From JABMRP01 sp964444795 (lineage in GTDB: Bacteria; Planctomycetota; Planctomycetia; Pirellulales; Thermoguttaceae): a stretch of DNA of 44,103 nt. The stretch is taken from the NCBI GenBank assembly GCA_964444795.1, contig CAYUIQ010000042.1, positions 1-44,103 of the forward strand, read 5' to 3'. The notes beneath the pieces were generated by a model, which saw only the letters and a list, made by a program, of their open reading frames with translations, was not told the DNA's origin and made no database searches. Both the position numbers and the translations under genes were made by a program. Positions 21,501-29,925 of the stretch are shown in pieces (the stretch's first letter is position 1; each line of letters starts with the position of its first letter).

Positions 21501-21990
21501 GCAACACCCGGTCGATGGCCGCAGGTCCGTCGATCAGCGTCTCCGACTGAAGCAGTCCCATACTGGCGTGCCGGGGCTCGACCCAGGCCCCGCCCATGTC
21601 CCAACTGCTGGCCACCGACAACTGCACGTCCATGCCGATCCGCCCGGCGATTCGCACCGCATGGGCGATATCCTCGACCGACGTTTCGCTCATAAACGGC
21701 GGCCCGGCCGGAGGCATCCCCTCGGGCGCGCCCCGGGCCCCCATATCGAAGATACAGAGGCCGCGGACGCCCACGTCGTGGAACGCCTTCAGTTCTCGCT
21801 CGACGTGCGCCCGATTGACGTGGCCGCCAAGCCACAGCCAGTAGGCCGAAGGCCGAGCCTCGTGTGGCGGATCGCGAAAGCCGGCCTCCAGGTTGACCTG
21901 TGTGCCGGGGGCTTCGGCGTGTGCATTGGAGTGGACTCCAACCGATGTAAGGCAGACAAGGCAGAGGAGTGTTGCCAGGCGTTTGGCCAT
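18535..21990 (-). CDS. Secreted alpha-L-rhamnosidase-like glycoside hydrolase (GH106)
   Basis: ATG 21990 has AGGAG upstream and opens a signal peptide (MAKRLATLLCLVCLTSVGVHSNAHA). The 1151-residue length suits GH106. The N-terminus carries the family pattern ARPSAYWLWLGGHVNRAHVERELKAFHDVGVRGLCIFDMG, then a barrel with GMDVQLSVASSWDMGGAW and RKTLGDLLVDAYYRA. The C-terminus is the typical beta-sandwich (LLDLGRLWAVGGVSLNGKSLGTVWKPPYRLDI, then NTWSNRLVGD). GH106 enzymes release alpha-linked L-rhamnose from plant or algal polysaccharides. Here it sits 192 bases downstream of an HzsA-like gene on the same strand, with the sulfatase and unknown secreted enzyme beyond. I did not assign the catalytic glutamates. 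The family assignment is strong; the exact linkage is unknown. Confidence 0.9.
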   Translation of the reverse strand: MAKRLATLLCLVCLTSVGVHSNAHAEAPGTQVNLEAGFRDPPHEARPSAYWLWLGGHVNRAHVERELKAFHDVGVRGLCIFDMGARGAPEGMPPAGPPFMSETSVEDIAHAVRIAGRIGMDVQLSVASSWDMGGAWVEPRHASMGLLQSETLIDGPAAIDRVLPFPPIPAKAPRRPDGKPAFYKDVAVLAIPANRRLPGYDFVFKIGRQTLDYAVLHNTPSDDPKKYGDLHLFAKDFSIAVSTTTPTDDAFREVLRASLKPTTGPQRFDVPEVDAQYVRLRIKNGHNVRFDRVGLGEFQLFSTDGVNVVGSHAADRSRDGAELLGYPPALGRDRVWTAGNLHDGSTVGAGGSWCSAGPPPLLIEDPEKIVDLTDRIDAEGRLRWDAPAGRWAIVRYVCTNTGERLKVPSPNSDGLATDHFSSEATRTFLNYLIDRLQSKLGNLEETALKQLYLASYEVRGAMWTPDMIRQFRRYRGYDMTPYLPALSGAVVVSDEMTRRFIYDYRKTLGDLLVDAYYRAAVDTAHAAGLGVESEAGGPGPPIHQVPVDALKALGALDEVRGEFWPKRPQADRLWVVKETACAAHTYGKRRVHMEAFTSMYHWQDGPFDLKPSADRAFCEGMNHVVWHTGAHQPPEAGRPGWVYGAGTHLNTNLVWWPKAKPFLDYLARCSFLLQQGHFVADVCYYYGDQGYNFVPPKHVDPSLGMGRDYDVANAEVVLRRMSVRDGRITLPDGMQYELLVLPEREDIDIAVLRKLEKLVAAGATVVGPKPTRSGGLAGYPTGDRQVKQLADKLWGDCDGKNILEHPYGSGKVVWGRSLQEVLLERGIGADFRFVGEKEDTDLDFIHRRTAEADIYFVRNKKMRGESVDAHFRVSGKSPELWLPASGKVVRQPVYEQTDQGIRVPLRLAAAGSLFVVFRRPDADKPGNGPHLISLPPELSAATAEDGHVRVTASRNGSYQLRTSDDRAVEVEIDQVPPPTTLGGPWTVRFPDGLGAPDRVTWPALKSWTQDEHPGIRHFSGIARYETEFEIPPQWLQEDRNLLLDLGRLWAVGGVSLNGKSLGTVWKPPYRLDISKAARPGRNRLEIEIANTWSNRLVGDARLPQDERYCRTNITGSGTPRKPWKDVPLHESGLLGPVRLIPAVEKTIRLNE

Positions 21991-22182
21991 GTTGATGTGC
22001 TCCTGTTTTGGACGCTGCAGTGTCAGTGCTTTACCTCACCGGGCGAGAGGGCACGGGCTTGGAACTTCAGGTTGGCCAGCTTACTTTGTCTTGGACCAGA
22101 AAAGTAGCTTGCCTCTCTTTTCCCTCCAAGAAACAAAGAACAAGGCCCGACCCCCGCATGCCCCATGCCCCCCCGCATGCCC

Positions 22183-25100
22183 CTACTTCGATGTTTTCTC
22201 GATCGATTCCAGCAGAGCTCGCTTTGTCATGAGCTCGGGGTATTCTTCAGCGGTCTTCTTGAGCTCCGGCAACGTGCTCTTATCGGCGATCTTCCCAAGG
22301 GCGATCGCGGCCTGCTCTCGGGTGCTCGATGCGTTGTCGAGGTCCCGCACGGTCTTCATCAGGGTTGGCACCGCCTGCTTCGCCTTGAGCTGGCCCAAGG
22401 ACCATGCGGCGGCCGGCCGATAGAAGGGACGCCAGGCCTTGTAGATAATGTGGGTTGGCGGCGGGTTCAAACCGAGCGAGGCCTCCGTGGGGTCCTTCTC
22501 CAGCATCTCGACGAAGAGATCGATCGAGCCGGCGTCGCCCAATCGGCCCAAGGACCGCGTCAGCATGAAGCAACACCACGACCGTGTTTCCGAAGGGTCG
22601 TCTGCTCGGTACTTCTCCAGCACGGCTCGAATTCGCGCCGCATACTTTGCATCCATGCAGACGATCGACAAAACCTGCGCGGCTCGCGCCTGTGCGGAGT
22701 GTTTCCGGATATGACCCTCGTTATGCGGGGCTTGCGATACGGCGGCCGTCAAATTCGGATCCACCTGGTTAGCCCCGGCTGTCGCCTGTTCGCCCAGCAC
22801 GGCGAAGCAGGCTTCCACCACGTCATCCATGCGGCCGCATCGCTCGATAACGCGCCCGACCAGCTTTTCGTAGCTGTCCAGCTCGTAGAGCAAGCCGCGA
22901 TCCTTATCGGAAGGGATCGACACCACGATCGGGCCCACGGCGGGCGCGGCGCCGTTGCTCTTCATCCGGTCGAGTGCCTCGAGCGTGCGGAAATAGATCG
23001 GCGAAGCTTGGGCGCTGCGAAGCCAGCCGTGTTCTCCCGTGCCCATCACATGACTCTCGAAGTTGCCGAGCTTGGACAAAGTCGCGATCATCGCCCGCTC
23101 CGCTTCGGCGCCGCCGATTCTACCCAGCGCTTCGACCGCGGTTGCCGAGAGATAGACCGGCTTCTGGTTGAAGCCCCCTTCGTTCCAACCGCCCTTGCCA
23201 CGTCCATTGAGATTCGTGTTGAGAATCGCGACGAGATCCGGTATCGCCTGCCGGTCTTGCAGATAACCGAGCGATCGCATGGCCGCCATCAGGATCCGGA
23301 GTTCCCCGGCGGGGTTCGTCTTCAGGTAATCGCGAATCGCTTTCTTTCCGGCATCACTGCCCACATGGCCCAGGGCCTCGATTGCCATCTGCACGATCTG
23401 CTGATCATCGGCAGAGACCTTCTCGATCAGGGCCTTCTCAATCGTGACCCAATCGGTGCCGCCTTGGGGGCTGCCCGTCAGATGTTCCAGCGCGGAAGCG
23501 GCGGCCCTTGCGATGGTCGGATTCTCGTCCTTCAGCGCTTCCATGAGCGGCCCGACCGCGTCGCGGTTGCCACAGGCGGAAAGCGACAGCGCCGCCGCAC
23601 AGCGAACCTCGGGGCTCGTGTTCTTGAGGGCCTCCACCAGCACCGGCACGGCCGACCTGTTGCGCAGGATCCCAAGCCGGCGAATCGTGGAGAGGCTCGC
23701 GTCGGTCTGGAGATCGTGCAGATTGATCGCCACGACCTCGCGGAACTTGTCCAACTGCAGGTTGACGATACCGCCGTTGGCCCCGTTATTGGCGCGGAAC
23801 CGGTGCGGTTGACCTTGCCCGGTCAGCTTGAGCGGCCGGCTTCGAGTGGCCATGACGGCCGTCATGCCGGTCATACCGGGTGTGGTGCCCACCGGCGCGT
23901 GACATCCGACACACGCCCTTTGTTCTCCCGGTCGCGTGTAGATCCACGACAGCTCATTGATAACCGCGCGTCCTTCACCGTCAATCGCCTGTAGGGCCAA
24001 CGGCCGATCGGCGGGCACCTCGACGTAGAACGATCCGTCTTCGGCGATAGGCACCGTTCCAAGCTCCGCGCCCACCGTTCCAATGTGAGCGTAGATGGTC
24101 TTGGTCGGTTCCAGGGTAAACGGGCGCCCTTGATAAACACGCACCGCCTTGATCCGTTTTGTATCGGCGGCCGTGTGCTGCGTATCGAGAACATTCTGGC
24201 AGTAGAGAAACCCCGTCTTATCGATTCGGCGTTCCATCCTTGGATCGACCACGGACGGCCTCACGACCGGTTTCTTGCGCTCGCCCAGATGCACGACCGA
24301 ATGAATACCGCCCATCGAGAAGACGGGCCTGGGGCTATTGTCCTTGGGATCAAAAACGATAATCTGGTTCTTGGCTCTTGAGGTACACAGCAACCGGCCG
24401 TCCGGCAACGGGGACAGGTCGAATGGCAGGAAGCCGCCGCCAATCGACTGGCCCGTCGGCGCCGCCGAGGTAACGAGGCCTCGCTGGCTGATCGCCGCGA
24501 CACGTCCGTCCGTCAGCGGGGCGGGGCTGCCGATACCGTATCTGCGGAGCCAGTTCATGGCCGGTTCGGCGGCCACATCGCGATCGAGCCGAACGCCCTG
24601 GCGACCGGGCCCGATAATCACTTGGCCTGCCGTGCCGTCCAGATGTGTCTGATGGAGATGGACTTCGACTTTCGCGCGTTCCAGGAAGTTATCCGACCGA
24701 ATAAACACCAGCGACCCGTCCGACATGACGCGCGGTTCGCGGTCCGCCACAATATGATAGGTCAGCGGCTTGATGCCCTTTCCCTCTGGATTACAGGTAA
24801 AAAGGGACGACGCGTACTTCCCGTGATATTCCTCGCGGCTTCCGATGCGCGTACTGCTGAACGCGATCCGCCCGTCCGGCAGTTCCGCCGGGTCGTAATC
24901 GTGGAACGGGCCGTCGGTGAGTTGAACGATGCTCCCCTCTTCGCCCGGGGCTTCATCTCCCTTGCCTGTCATGTCGATCTTGTAGATATGAAAGTACGCT
25001 TCGCCCGCCTTGACCATGGTGAAGTAGACCGTCTCGCCGTCGAAGGAAACACTGGGCGAGCCGATCGTGCCGAAGCCGGCGTCGCACAACAGCGTCTTCT

Positions 25101-25941
25101 TGCCGTCGGGCCGCAGCGGGATCAGGCTCCATAGCTGACGGCCCAAGGCGGCCGGGGTCATCGGGTCCATTTCGAAATAGGCGCGCGTGCCGGAGATATT
25201 CTGGTGGTAGATTGGCTGACGGTTCACATTCAGTCCGACCGCACCGCCGACAAAAACGACGCCGTCCTTGTAGATCGGCTTCTTCAGTTCCTCGTCATCG
25301 ATTTCAATGGGCATCAAAGGCGGAGCCACGGGACGCGCGGGCCCCGCGCCGCCAACAGTCGGCTTACCCCAGGGGCCTGTGCCGTACGCGCCGACGACCG
25401 TAACCGGCGTCCAGTTTGTCCCGCCCACGAAGCCGTTGTCCTTCCAGCTCTTCTCCGGTTTGTCGGTGCTGATCCATGTCTTGTCGGTCGTCAGCTCGAA
25501 CGTCTTGCCGTCCTCGAATTCGACGACCAGTTTTACCAACAGTCCAGAGGGTCCCGCAATCGTGTTGGTCCCTTCAATGGCGATGGCGTTCTTCTCGATG
25601 ATGAGATGTTTCGTCACATCGACACTTTGCGGCCGCTTCCACGAATCGGGGCCCGGATCGTTCTGGCCGGCCATTTCGCCGTTCACGTAAAGCGTCCAGA
25701 GGTTGTCGCAGGTAATGAGGATCTGGGCTTTCTTCGGTTTCTGGCCGGCGGGAAAAGCGAGTTCTTTCTGGAAATACCAGGTGCCGGCGGCGTCGCCCGC
25801 GCCCTGGTGCCAGATCCACTGCGCGCCGTCCAAGGTCGGTGTCGCGGCGAAGTTCGTTCCCACTGCAAATAGCGACAGTAGCAGTCCGGCGCCGACGACG
25901 ATTAAACGGGGGCTGCGAGGCGTGTGATCGTGGTTGTCCAT
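22183..25941 (-). CDS. HzsA-like protein 1: beta-sandwich, beta-propeller, one CxxCH, HEAT repeats
   Basis: AAAGG five bases before ATG 25941 supports the start. The 1252-residue protein has an N-terminal membrane or signal segment (about 12-33), then a rhamnosidase-N-like beta-sandwich (about 38-185: AQWIWHQGAGDAAGTWYFQK, then LYVNGEMAG). A PD40/WD40-like propeller follows (DGETVYFTM, PDGRIAFSSTR, SDGSLVFIRSDN) within a region resembling the hydrazine synthase alpha subunit. One c-type heme motif is present, CVGCH at residues 677-681. From about 770 come HEAT repeats (SPEVRCAAALSLSACGNRDAVGPLMEAL). It is probably periplasmic. No hydrazine synthase partner genes are present, so an anammox role is not supported. 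Next upstream, 150 bases away, is a second related gene. Function unknown. Confidence 0.82.
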   Translation of the reverse strand: MDNHDHTPRSPRLIVVGAGLLLSLFAVGTNFAATPTLDGAQWIWHQGAGDAAGTWYFQKELAFPAGQKPKKAQILITCDNLWTLYVNGEMAGQNDPGPDSWKRPQSVDVTKHLIIEKNAIAIEGTNTIAGPSGLLVKLVVEFEDGKTFELTTDKTWISTDKPEKSWKDNGFVGGTNWTPVTVVGAYGTGPWGKPTVGGAGPARPVAPPLMPIEIDDEELKKPIYKDGVVFVGGAVGLNVNRQPIYHQNISGTRAYFEMDPMTPAALGRQLWSLIPLRPDGKKTLLCDAGFGTIGSPSVSFDGETVYFTMVKAGEAYFHIYKIDMTGKGDEAPGEEGSIVQLTDGPFHDYDPAELPDGRIAFSSTRIGSREEYHGKYASSLFTCNPEGKGIKPLTYHIVADREPRVMSDGSLVFIRSDNFLERAKVEVHLHQTHLDGTAGQVIIGPGRQGVRLDRDVAAEPAMNWLRRYGIGSPAPLTDGRVAAISQRGLVTSAAPTGQSIGGGFLPFDLSPLPDGRLLCTSRAKNQIIVFDPKDNSPRPVFSMGGIHSVVHLGERKKPVVRPSVVDPRMERRIDKTGFLYCQNVLDTQHTAADTKRIKAVRVYQGRPFTLEPTKTIYAHIGTVGAELGTVPIAEDGSFYVEVPADRPLALQAIDGEGRAVINELSWIYTRPGEQRACVGCHAPVGTTPGMTGMTAVMATRSRPLKLTGQGQPHRFRANNGANGGIVNLQLDKFREVVAINLHDLQTDASLSTIRRLGILRNRSAVPVLVEALKNTSPEVRCAAALSLSACGNRDAVGPLMEALKDENPTIARAAASALEHLTGSPQGGTDWVTIEKALIEKVSADDQQIVQMAIEALGHVGSDAGKKAIRDYLKTNPAGELRILMAAMRSLGYLQDRQAIPDLVAILNTNLNGRGKGGWNEGGFNQKPVYLSATAVEALGRIGGAEAERAMIATLSKLGNFESHVMGTGEHGWLRSAQASPIYFRTLEALDRMKSNGAAPAVGPIVVSIPSDKDRGLLYELDSYEKLVGRVIERCGRMDDVVEACFAVLGEQATAGANQVDPNLTAAVSQAPHNEGHIRKHSAQARAAQVLSIVCMDAKYAARIRAVLEKYRADDPSETRSWCCFMLTRSLGRLGDAGSIDLFVEMLEKDPTEASLGLNPPPTHIIYKAWRPFYRPAAAWSLGQLKAKQAVPTLMKTVRDLDNASSTREQAAIALGKIADKSTLPELKKTAEEYPELMTKRALLESIEKTSK

Positions 25942-26053
25942 GTTACCTTTCCCGGGGAGAGAATCTCGAAAATACCGAATGCCCTATGTGCGTTAGCAGC
26001 GAGCAAGAAATAGGTGGCGGGTTTGCTTCGGGTGCCTGGTGGTCGATCGCAGC

Positions 26054-26085
26054 GAGCCCCCCAGTACGCCGCGAACTGGGGGCTC
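26054..26085. terminator. Hairpin after the second HzsA-like gene
   Basis: GAGCCCCCCAGT (26054-26065) faces ACTGGGGGCTC (26075-26085) with a 9-base loop and one unpaired base. It begins 7 bases past the stop of the minus-strand gene that ends at 26092. No T-run follows, so it is either a factor-assisted terminator or another extragenic palindrome. Confidence 0.5.
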
Positions 26086-26091
26086 GCCTCG

Positions 26092-29040
26092 CTACGGCAT
26101 CACCGCAAATCCCGGCATGTCGGCGCGGGGACGCTCTTCGAGCAGTTCCTGAATGGGGCGGAACACTTCCAGCAGCTTCTGGTAATCGGGATCTTCCTTC
26201 GACGCGAAAACGGCCTGACCGCATTTCTGGGTCCCGCCAGATTCCTTGGCCAAAGGCGCCAGCATGAAGCTGTTGTTCTCCGGCTTGAGCATCCGCGTGT
26301 AGAACTTTCGCGGCACGCCCTTGTCGTGACAACTCGCGCAACGCCGCGAGGCGATCTCGGCCAATGTCGAGTCGAGCCCCGCGGGCATCATCCGCCGGCT
26401 GCCCAGCCGCCGCTTGTGGTTGGACGACGACGTGCCGTAGTAGGGAACATTCAGGTCGAGCCACGAGTATACTCGGCGTCGGTCGGCATCGGCCACGTCG
26501 ACTTGCGGTTTGCCGTCAGAGTCGGGATGGCCGCTGCGAATGATGTCGGCGAGCTTGCTGGCCGGGCTACCCCAACGCCGGGGTGCGATCTCCAGGACGT
26601 TATGTCCGGAGCCGTTGATCGTCCAGATCCACTCGCACCACGGGCTCATGCCGCGCGTGGCGTCGCCGTTCGGGCCGACCGGACTGCCGTGATGGATCCA
26701 GGCGTTCTCCGACTGAGTGCCCGTTCGTGCCAGGATGTCGTACGAGACGTTGAAGAAGTCGGTCTTGTCGCCGGTCAGGTCGACCCCGCCGGGCTGCTCG
26801 CGCTCGTTGTGGCAGTTGATGCAGTACTTATCGAGCACCGGCTGCACGACGTGGTCGTAGCTGAACCCGGCCACTCCCCAGTCGGGCTCGGTCAACTCCT
26901 GGGGTCTGCCGCGCATGGCCAACTGGCTCTCGGGACGTGACGCGACCGAATTACGGTCGGCATGGCATCCGACGCAGCCCTGCACCTCGCCCGGCATCAT
27001 GTGCGTGAAGCTTCTCATCCGCTGCAGGGCCCGGCCTTCGGCGTCGAGCGCCATGAAATAGATCGGCACCTCGGAGGGCACCTTGAAGGCGGCCGACCCG
27101 TTCTCGGCCACGTCGGCGAAGCCCCAGAGCTTCTTCGGCGCGTAGGTCGCGCCGCAGGAGACCAACGGAAACTGGAACCCGAAGACGGCGATATTCCGCA
27201 TGTGCGATCCGTCGGGCACCAGATTGTTTTGCGGCGAGTGGGTGCTCTTCTCGATCTCCTGCACCACGGCGATCTGCTTGATCTCGCCCCGCTTGACGTG
27301 CGGCTCCAGTCCGTTGTACACGTCCTGCATGAAGACCGTGGCCCAGGCTCCCGAGACGCTTCCGTCCTCGGGCAGAACGACCGAGCGGTCCATGGTCGTG
27401 CCGGTCAGCACCGGGGGAGTCGGCGTCACGCGAATCGGCTGCGCGCTGTAAAAGCCCATCCCGTCTTGCGGATGCAGGAGCGTAATGGCGTTGGCGTCGA
27501 AGTCGCGGAGTTGCACGGCCCCGTTGTTGGCCACCAGGAATTTGTCGTCGCCGATGGCAAACGGTTTTTCGTACGGACCGCGCAACCCGTTGCCATACAC
27601 GCCGCTTATCCCGTAGATGGCGATCTCCGGCGTCAGGTTGGTGACGGCCTCTTTAGCGTTGGCCCCCTTGGACGGATCGATCAGGACGATGCCGCCGCGA
27701 CAGGGTCCGTTGTGGTTGGTTGCCGTGGCAAGGACCATGCCCGTGCCGGGAACCGGTTGGGCGTCCATGAACGTACCGGGTGCCAGGACCCGATTGCCGT
27801 AGAAGCCCGACAGACCCGTGCCGTCGGGTTTGATCGCCCAAAGGCTCTGAATGGGACAGGCCGCCCGATCGACGTATTCCCAGCGCGTGTAGATGATGCG
27901 GCCGTCGTTCAGCACCGAGGGGGTGAAGTCCATCAGGTAATTCGACGACAGCCGCTTCTGCTTGCTTCCGTCGGCCTCCATGCGGTAAACGACCGGCGAG
28001 GTGACCACGTAGCAATAGGCATAAGCCGGTTTGCGGTCGGAGATGAATACAATACCGCCGTCGGGTAGCCAGGCCGGATCGAGGTTGTTGTACGAGCCGC
28101 CGGTCAGTTGCGTCAGGCCGGTTCCGTCGATGTTGATCTTGAAGAGCTGGTAGTTGCTCTCTTCGTCCTTGTAGCACGAGATGTCTTCGATGTGGCCGAC
28201 CGGGTTGGAGCCGACGTGCCCGCCGCGACGCAGCGCGAAGACCACTTCCTTGCCGTCGTACGACAGGTCGGCCGTGGTGATCATACCCTCGCCGGCATCG
28301 AAGATGCACTTCAGTTCGCCGCCCGATTCGCCGGGCGAGAAGACATACAACCCGCCGCCAGGGCGGAATCCTTCGACGTGGTAAACATAGACGTGCGAGA
28401 TGTTCAGCGGCTTGCGCTTGACCAGCAGAATCTTCTCGAATCCCAGCTTGCCGTCGAGCAAGGCGTCGCGCATCGCCTGGGCCTCGGGTGTCTTCTCCCG
28501 GGCTGGAATTCGCATCTCGGCCAACTGCTTCTCGGTTACCGGCGCCGCGAACACGGCGATCTCGGCCGCCCCGGGGTTGGGCGAAGTGGGATGCGCGGAG
28601 AGGAACTCGATGCGGATCTTCGTGACCTGCTGTTTGGGGAAATTGATCCGCTGCGGCCCGCGGCGATGCTCCAGGGTGCCCCGCACGGCCGGTTTCTCGT
28701 CGTCGTTCAGATAGACCTCGTAGTCCTTGAAGCACTCCAGCAAGGTGCTGGTCATCCGGGCGTAGTGGATGATCTGGGCCGCTTCGACCGGTTGGTCCCA
28801 CTGAAGCGTGAACCGGCCCGTCTGCATCCCCTTGACCGCCCAGTCGCCGTCCTGGTTGAATTCCGACGGGACGGCGCCGCTGATGGCCATCTCCGCCCGG
28901 TATTCATTGCTGAACTCGCTACTGGCCGAGACCTTCGCCTTGGTGGCGAGGTTCACCGGCTCCGCGGCAAGCGTGGCCGTGACCAGAGAAACACAGACCA
29001 TGGCCCACCCGGCAACGCGTGTCATCCATCGGCTCCGCAT
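26092..29040 (-). CDS. HzsA-like protein 2: discoidin-like domain, beta-propeller, three CxxCH
   Basis: ATG 29040 has AGGGAG seven bases upstream. The 982-residue product has a signal peptide (about 1-26), a discoidin/F5-8C-like domain (about 27-170: VNLATKAKVSASSEFSNEYRAEMAISG, then ITKIRIEF-like strand), and PD40-type propeller blades (DLSYDGKEVVFALRRGG, LPDGGIVFISDRKPAY, LNDGRIIYTRWEY). The C-terminal third holds three c-type heme motifs: CVGCH (689-693), CINCH (740-744) and CASCH (901-905). This matches the 'hydrazine synthase alpha subunit domain' proteins found in many heterotrophic planctomycetes. It would be a periplasmic di- or multiheme protein. It shares operon direction with the HEAT-bearing relative, the GH106 enzyme and the unknown secreted protein. 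The substrate is unknown; a sugar-linked redox role is speculative. Confidence 0.85.
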   Translation of the reverse strand: MRSRWMTRVAGWAMVCVSLVTATLAAEPVNLATKAKVSASSEFSNEYRAEMAISGAVPSEFNQDGDWAVKGMQTGRFTLQWDQPVEAAQIIHYARMTSTLLECFKDYEVYLNDDEKPAVRGTLEHRRGPQRINFPKQQVTKIRIEFLSAHPTSPNPGAAEIAVFAAPVTEKQLAEMRIPAREKTPEAQAMRDALLDGKLGFEKILLVKRKPLNISHVYVYHVEGFRPGGGLYVFSPGESGGELKCIFDAGEGMITTADLSYDGKEVVFALRRGGHVGSNPVGHIEDISCYKDEESNYQLFKINIDGTGLTQLTGGSYNNLDPAWLPDGGIVFISDRKPAYAYCYVVTSPVVYRMEADGSKQKRLSSNYLMDFTPSVLNDGRIIYTRWEYVDRAACPIQSLWAIKPDGTGLSGFYGNRVLAPGTFMDAQPVPGTGMVLATATNHNGPCRGGIVLIDPSKGANAKEAVTNLTPEIAIYGISGVYGNGLRGPYEKPFAIGDDKFLVANNGAVQLRDFDANAITLLHPQDGMGFYSAQPIRVTPTPPVLTGTTMDRSVVLPEDGSVSGAWATVFMQDVYNGLEPHVKRGEIKQIAVVQEIEKSTHSPQNNLVPDGSHMRNIAVFGFQFPLVSCGATYAPKKLWGFADVAENGSAAFKVPSEVPIYFMALDAEGRALQRMRSFTHMMPGEVQGCVGCHADRNSVASRPESQLAMRGRPQELTEPDWGVAGFSYDHVVQPVLDKYCINCHNEREQPGGVDLTGDKTDFFNVSYDILARTGTQSENAWIHHGSPVGPNGDATRGMSPWCEWIWTINGSGHNVLEIAPRRWGSPASKLADIIRSGHPDSDGKPQVDVADADRRRVYSWLDLNVPYYGTSSSNHKRRLGSRRMMPAGLDSTLAEIASRRCASCHDKGVPRKFYTRMLKPENNSFMLAPLAKESGGTQKCGQAVFASKEDPDYQKLLEVFRPIQELLEERPRADMPGFAVMP

Positions 29041-29206
29041 TTTCAGACTCCCTGTCGCGTTAAAGTTCGTTTCCGATTTCTCTCATGTACCGCGGTATCT
29101 TCGCCGCGCAGCGACACGGGCGTCGTTGCCGCGCAACGGCAATAGTCTAATCTGGCACGCCCGGCAAAGCAATGCAATGGCGCTGCTGCCCTGAAGAACC
29201 GCCCCA

Positions 29207-29650
29207 TTACGGCCGCGGATTCCAATCGGCCGTGTCGGTGATCGCCTGCTCGATGAGTACCAGCAGGGCGTTGGGGTCGTACGGCTTGTGGACAAAGTAG
29301 AGGCAACCGGCCGCTCGGCAATTACGAAGGATGTCCGGCTGATCGAGCCCGCTGAGAATAATCACGGGAATACAACAGGTGGCCGGAGAATCGGCCAGTT
29401 CCCGGCAAACGGCCAGTCCGTCGGTATCCGGCAGACACAAGTCGAGGAGGATCAGATCGGGGTGATCGGATCGGGCCAACCCCAGCCCTTCGCGGCCGAG
29501 CGCGGACGAGCTGATGTCGTACCCCTGCCGCTGCAGACGAAAACTCAGCACCTCGACCATCGACTGGTCGTCGTCGATGATCAGAATGGTCCGCCGCCTG
29601 GTCTCTTCGACGGACCGCGACTCGGGTTTCTCGACTAATTCGACGTTCAT
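29207..29650 (-). CDS. Single-domain response regulator
   Basis: ATG 29650 gives 147 residues; ATG 29662 is also in frame but GGAGGA abuts it directly, which leaves no spacer. After about 20 polar residues comes a receiver domain: TILIIDDDQSM (acidic pair), LILLDLCLPDTDG (phospho-acceptor Asp), VIILSGLD and VHKPYDPNALL (Lys). There is no output domain, so it works like CheY/Spo0F, passing phosphate or binding a partner. A cognate kinase is not adjacent; the hybrid kinase in the first part of the window is one of several possible partners. It stands alone between the HzsA-like operon and an LRR gene. Confidence 0.88.
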   Translation of the reverse strand: MNVELVEKPESRSVEETRRRTILIIDDDQSMVEVLSFRLQRQGYDISSSALGREGLGLARSDHPDLILLDLCLPDTDGLAVCRELADSPATCCIPVIILSGLDQPDILRNCRAAGCLYFVHKPYDPNALLVLIEQAITDTADWNPRP

Positions 29651-29711
29651 GTCAGAAGGCATTCCTCCGCACGTCCGCCGCCGCCGCAGTGACAACGTTG
29701 CCTCCGCCGGG

Positions 29712-29743
29712 CGGTGACATCAGGAAACGGTGACATCTGGAAA
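29712..29743. repeat. 16-bp tandem direct repeat upstream of response regulator
   Basis: Two adjacent copies of CGGTGACATCAGGAAA (29712-29727 and 29728-29743) differ by one base (CAGG versus CTGG). They lie 62-93 bases before the response regulator start, a suitable place for paired operator sites. The rest of 29744-29925 contains a GC palindrome CGCGGCCGCG but no gene. Confidence 0.6.
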
Positions 29744-29925
29744 CACCGTCCTGCGATAAGGAAACGTAGGTCAGAAAAACCACGTAGTCAAACCAAACCC
29801 CCGCAAGAACCGGATTTCCGGACTACTCGACATGCGGGGGGAAACGATCCGCGCGGCCGCGGGTAACGATCGTGCGGATTCTGGCGGTTCCGCGGATGAA
29901 AGAGGAAAAGAAGTTGCAGCCTCTC

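Noticed and set aside
19201..22107. 968-codon open frame on the plus strand opposite the GH106 gene
   Set aside because: Same reason: a shadow of a well-supported gene, with no signal, start site or known motif.
22183..29040. Anammox hydrazine synthase
   Set aside because: Only alpha-like proteins are present, with added HEAT, discoidin or sugar-enzyme-like domains; no beta/gamma subunits or hydrazine dehydrogenase, and the context is glycan breakdown.
29744..29925. Small RNA or attachment site around the CGCGGCCGCG palindrome
   Set aside because: Only a short GC palindrome is visible; no terminator, promoter or duplicated core supports it.
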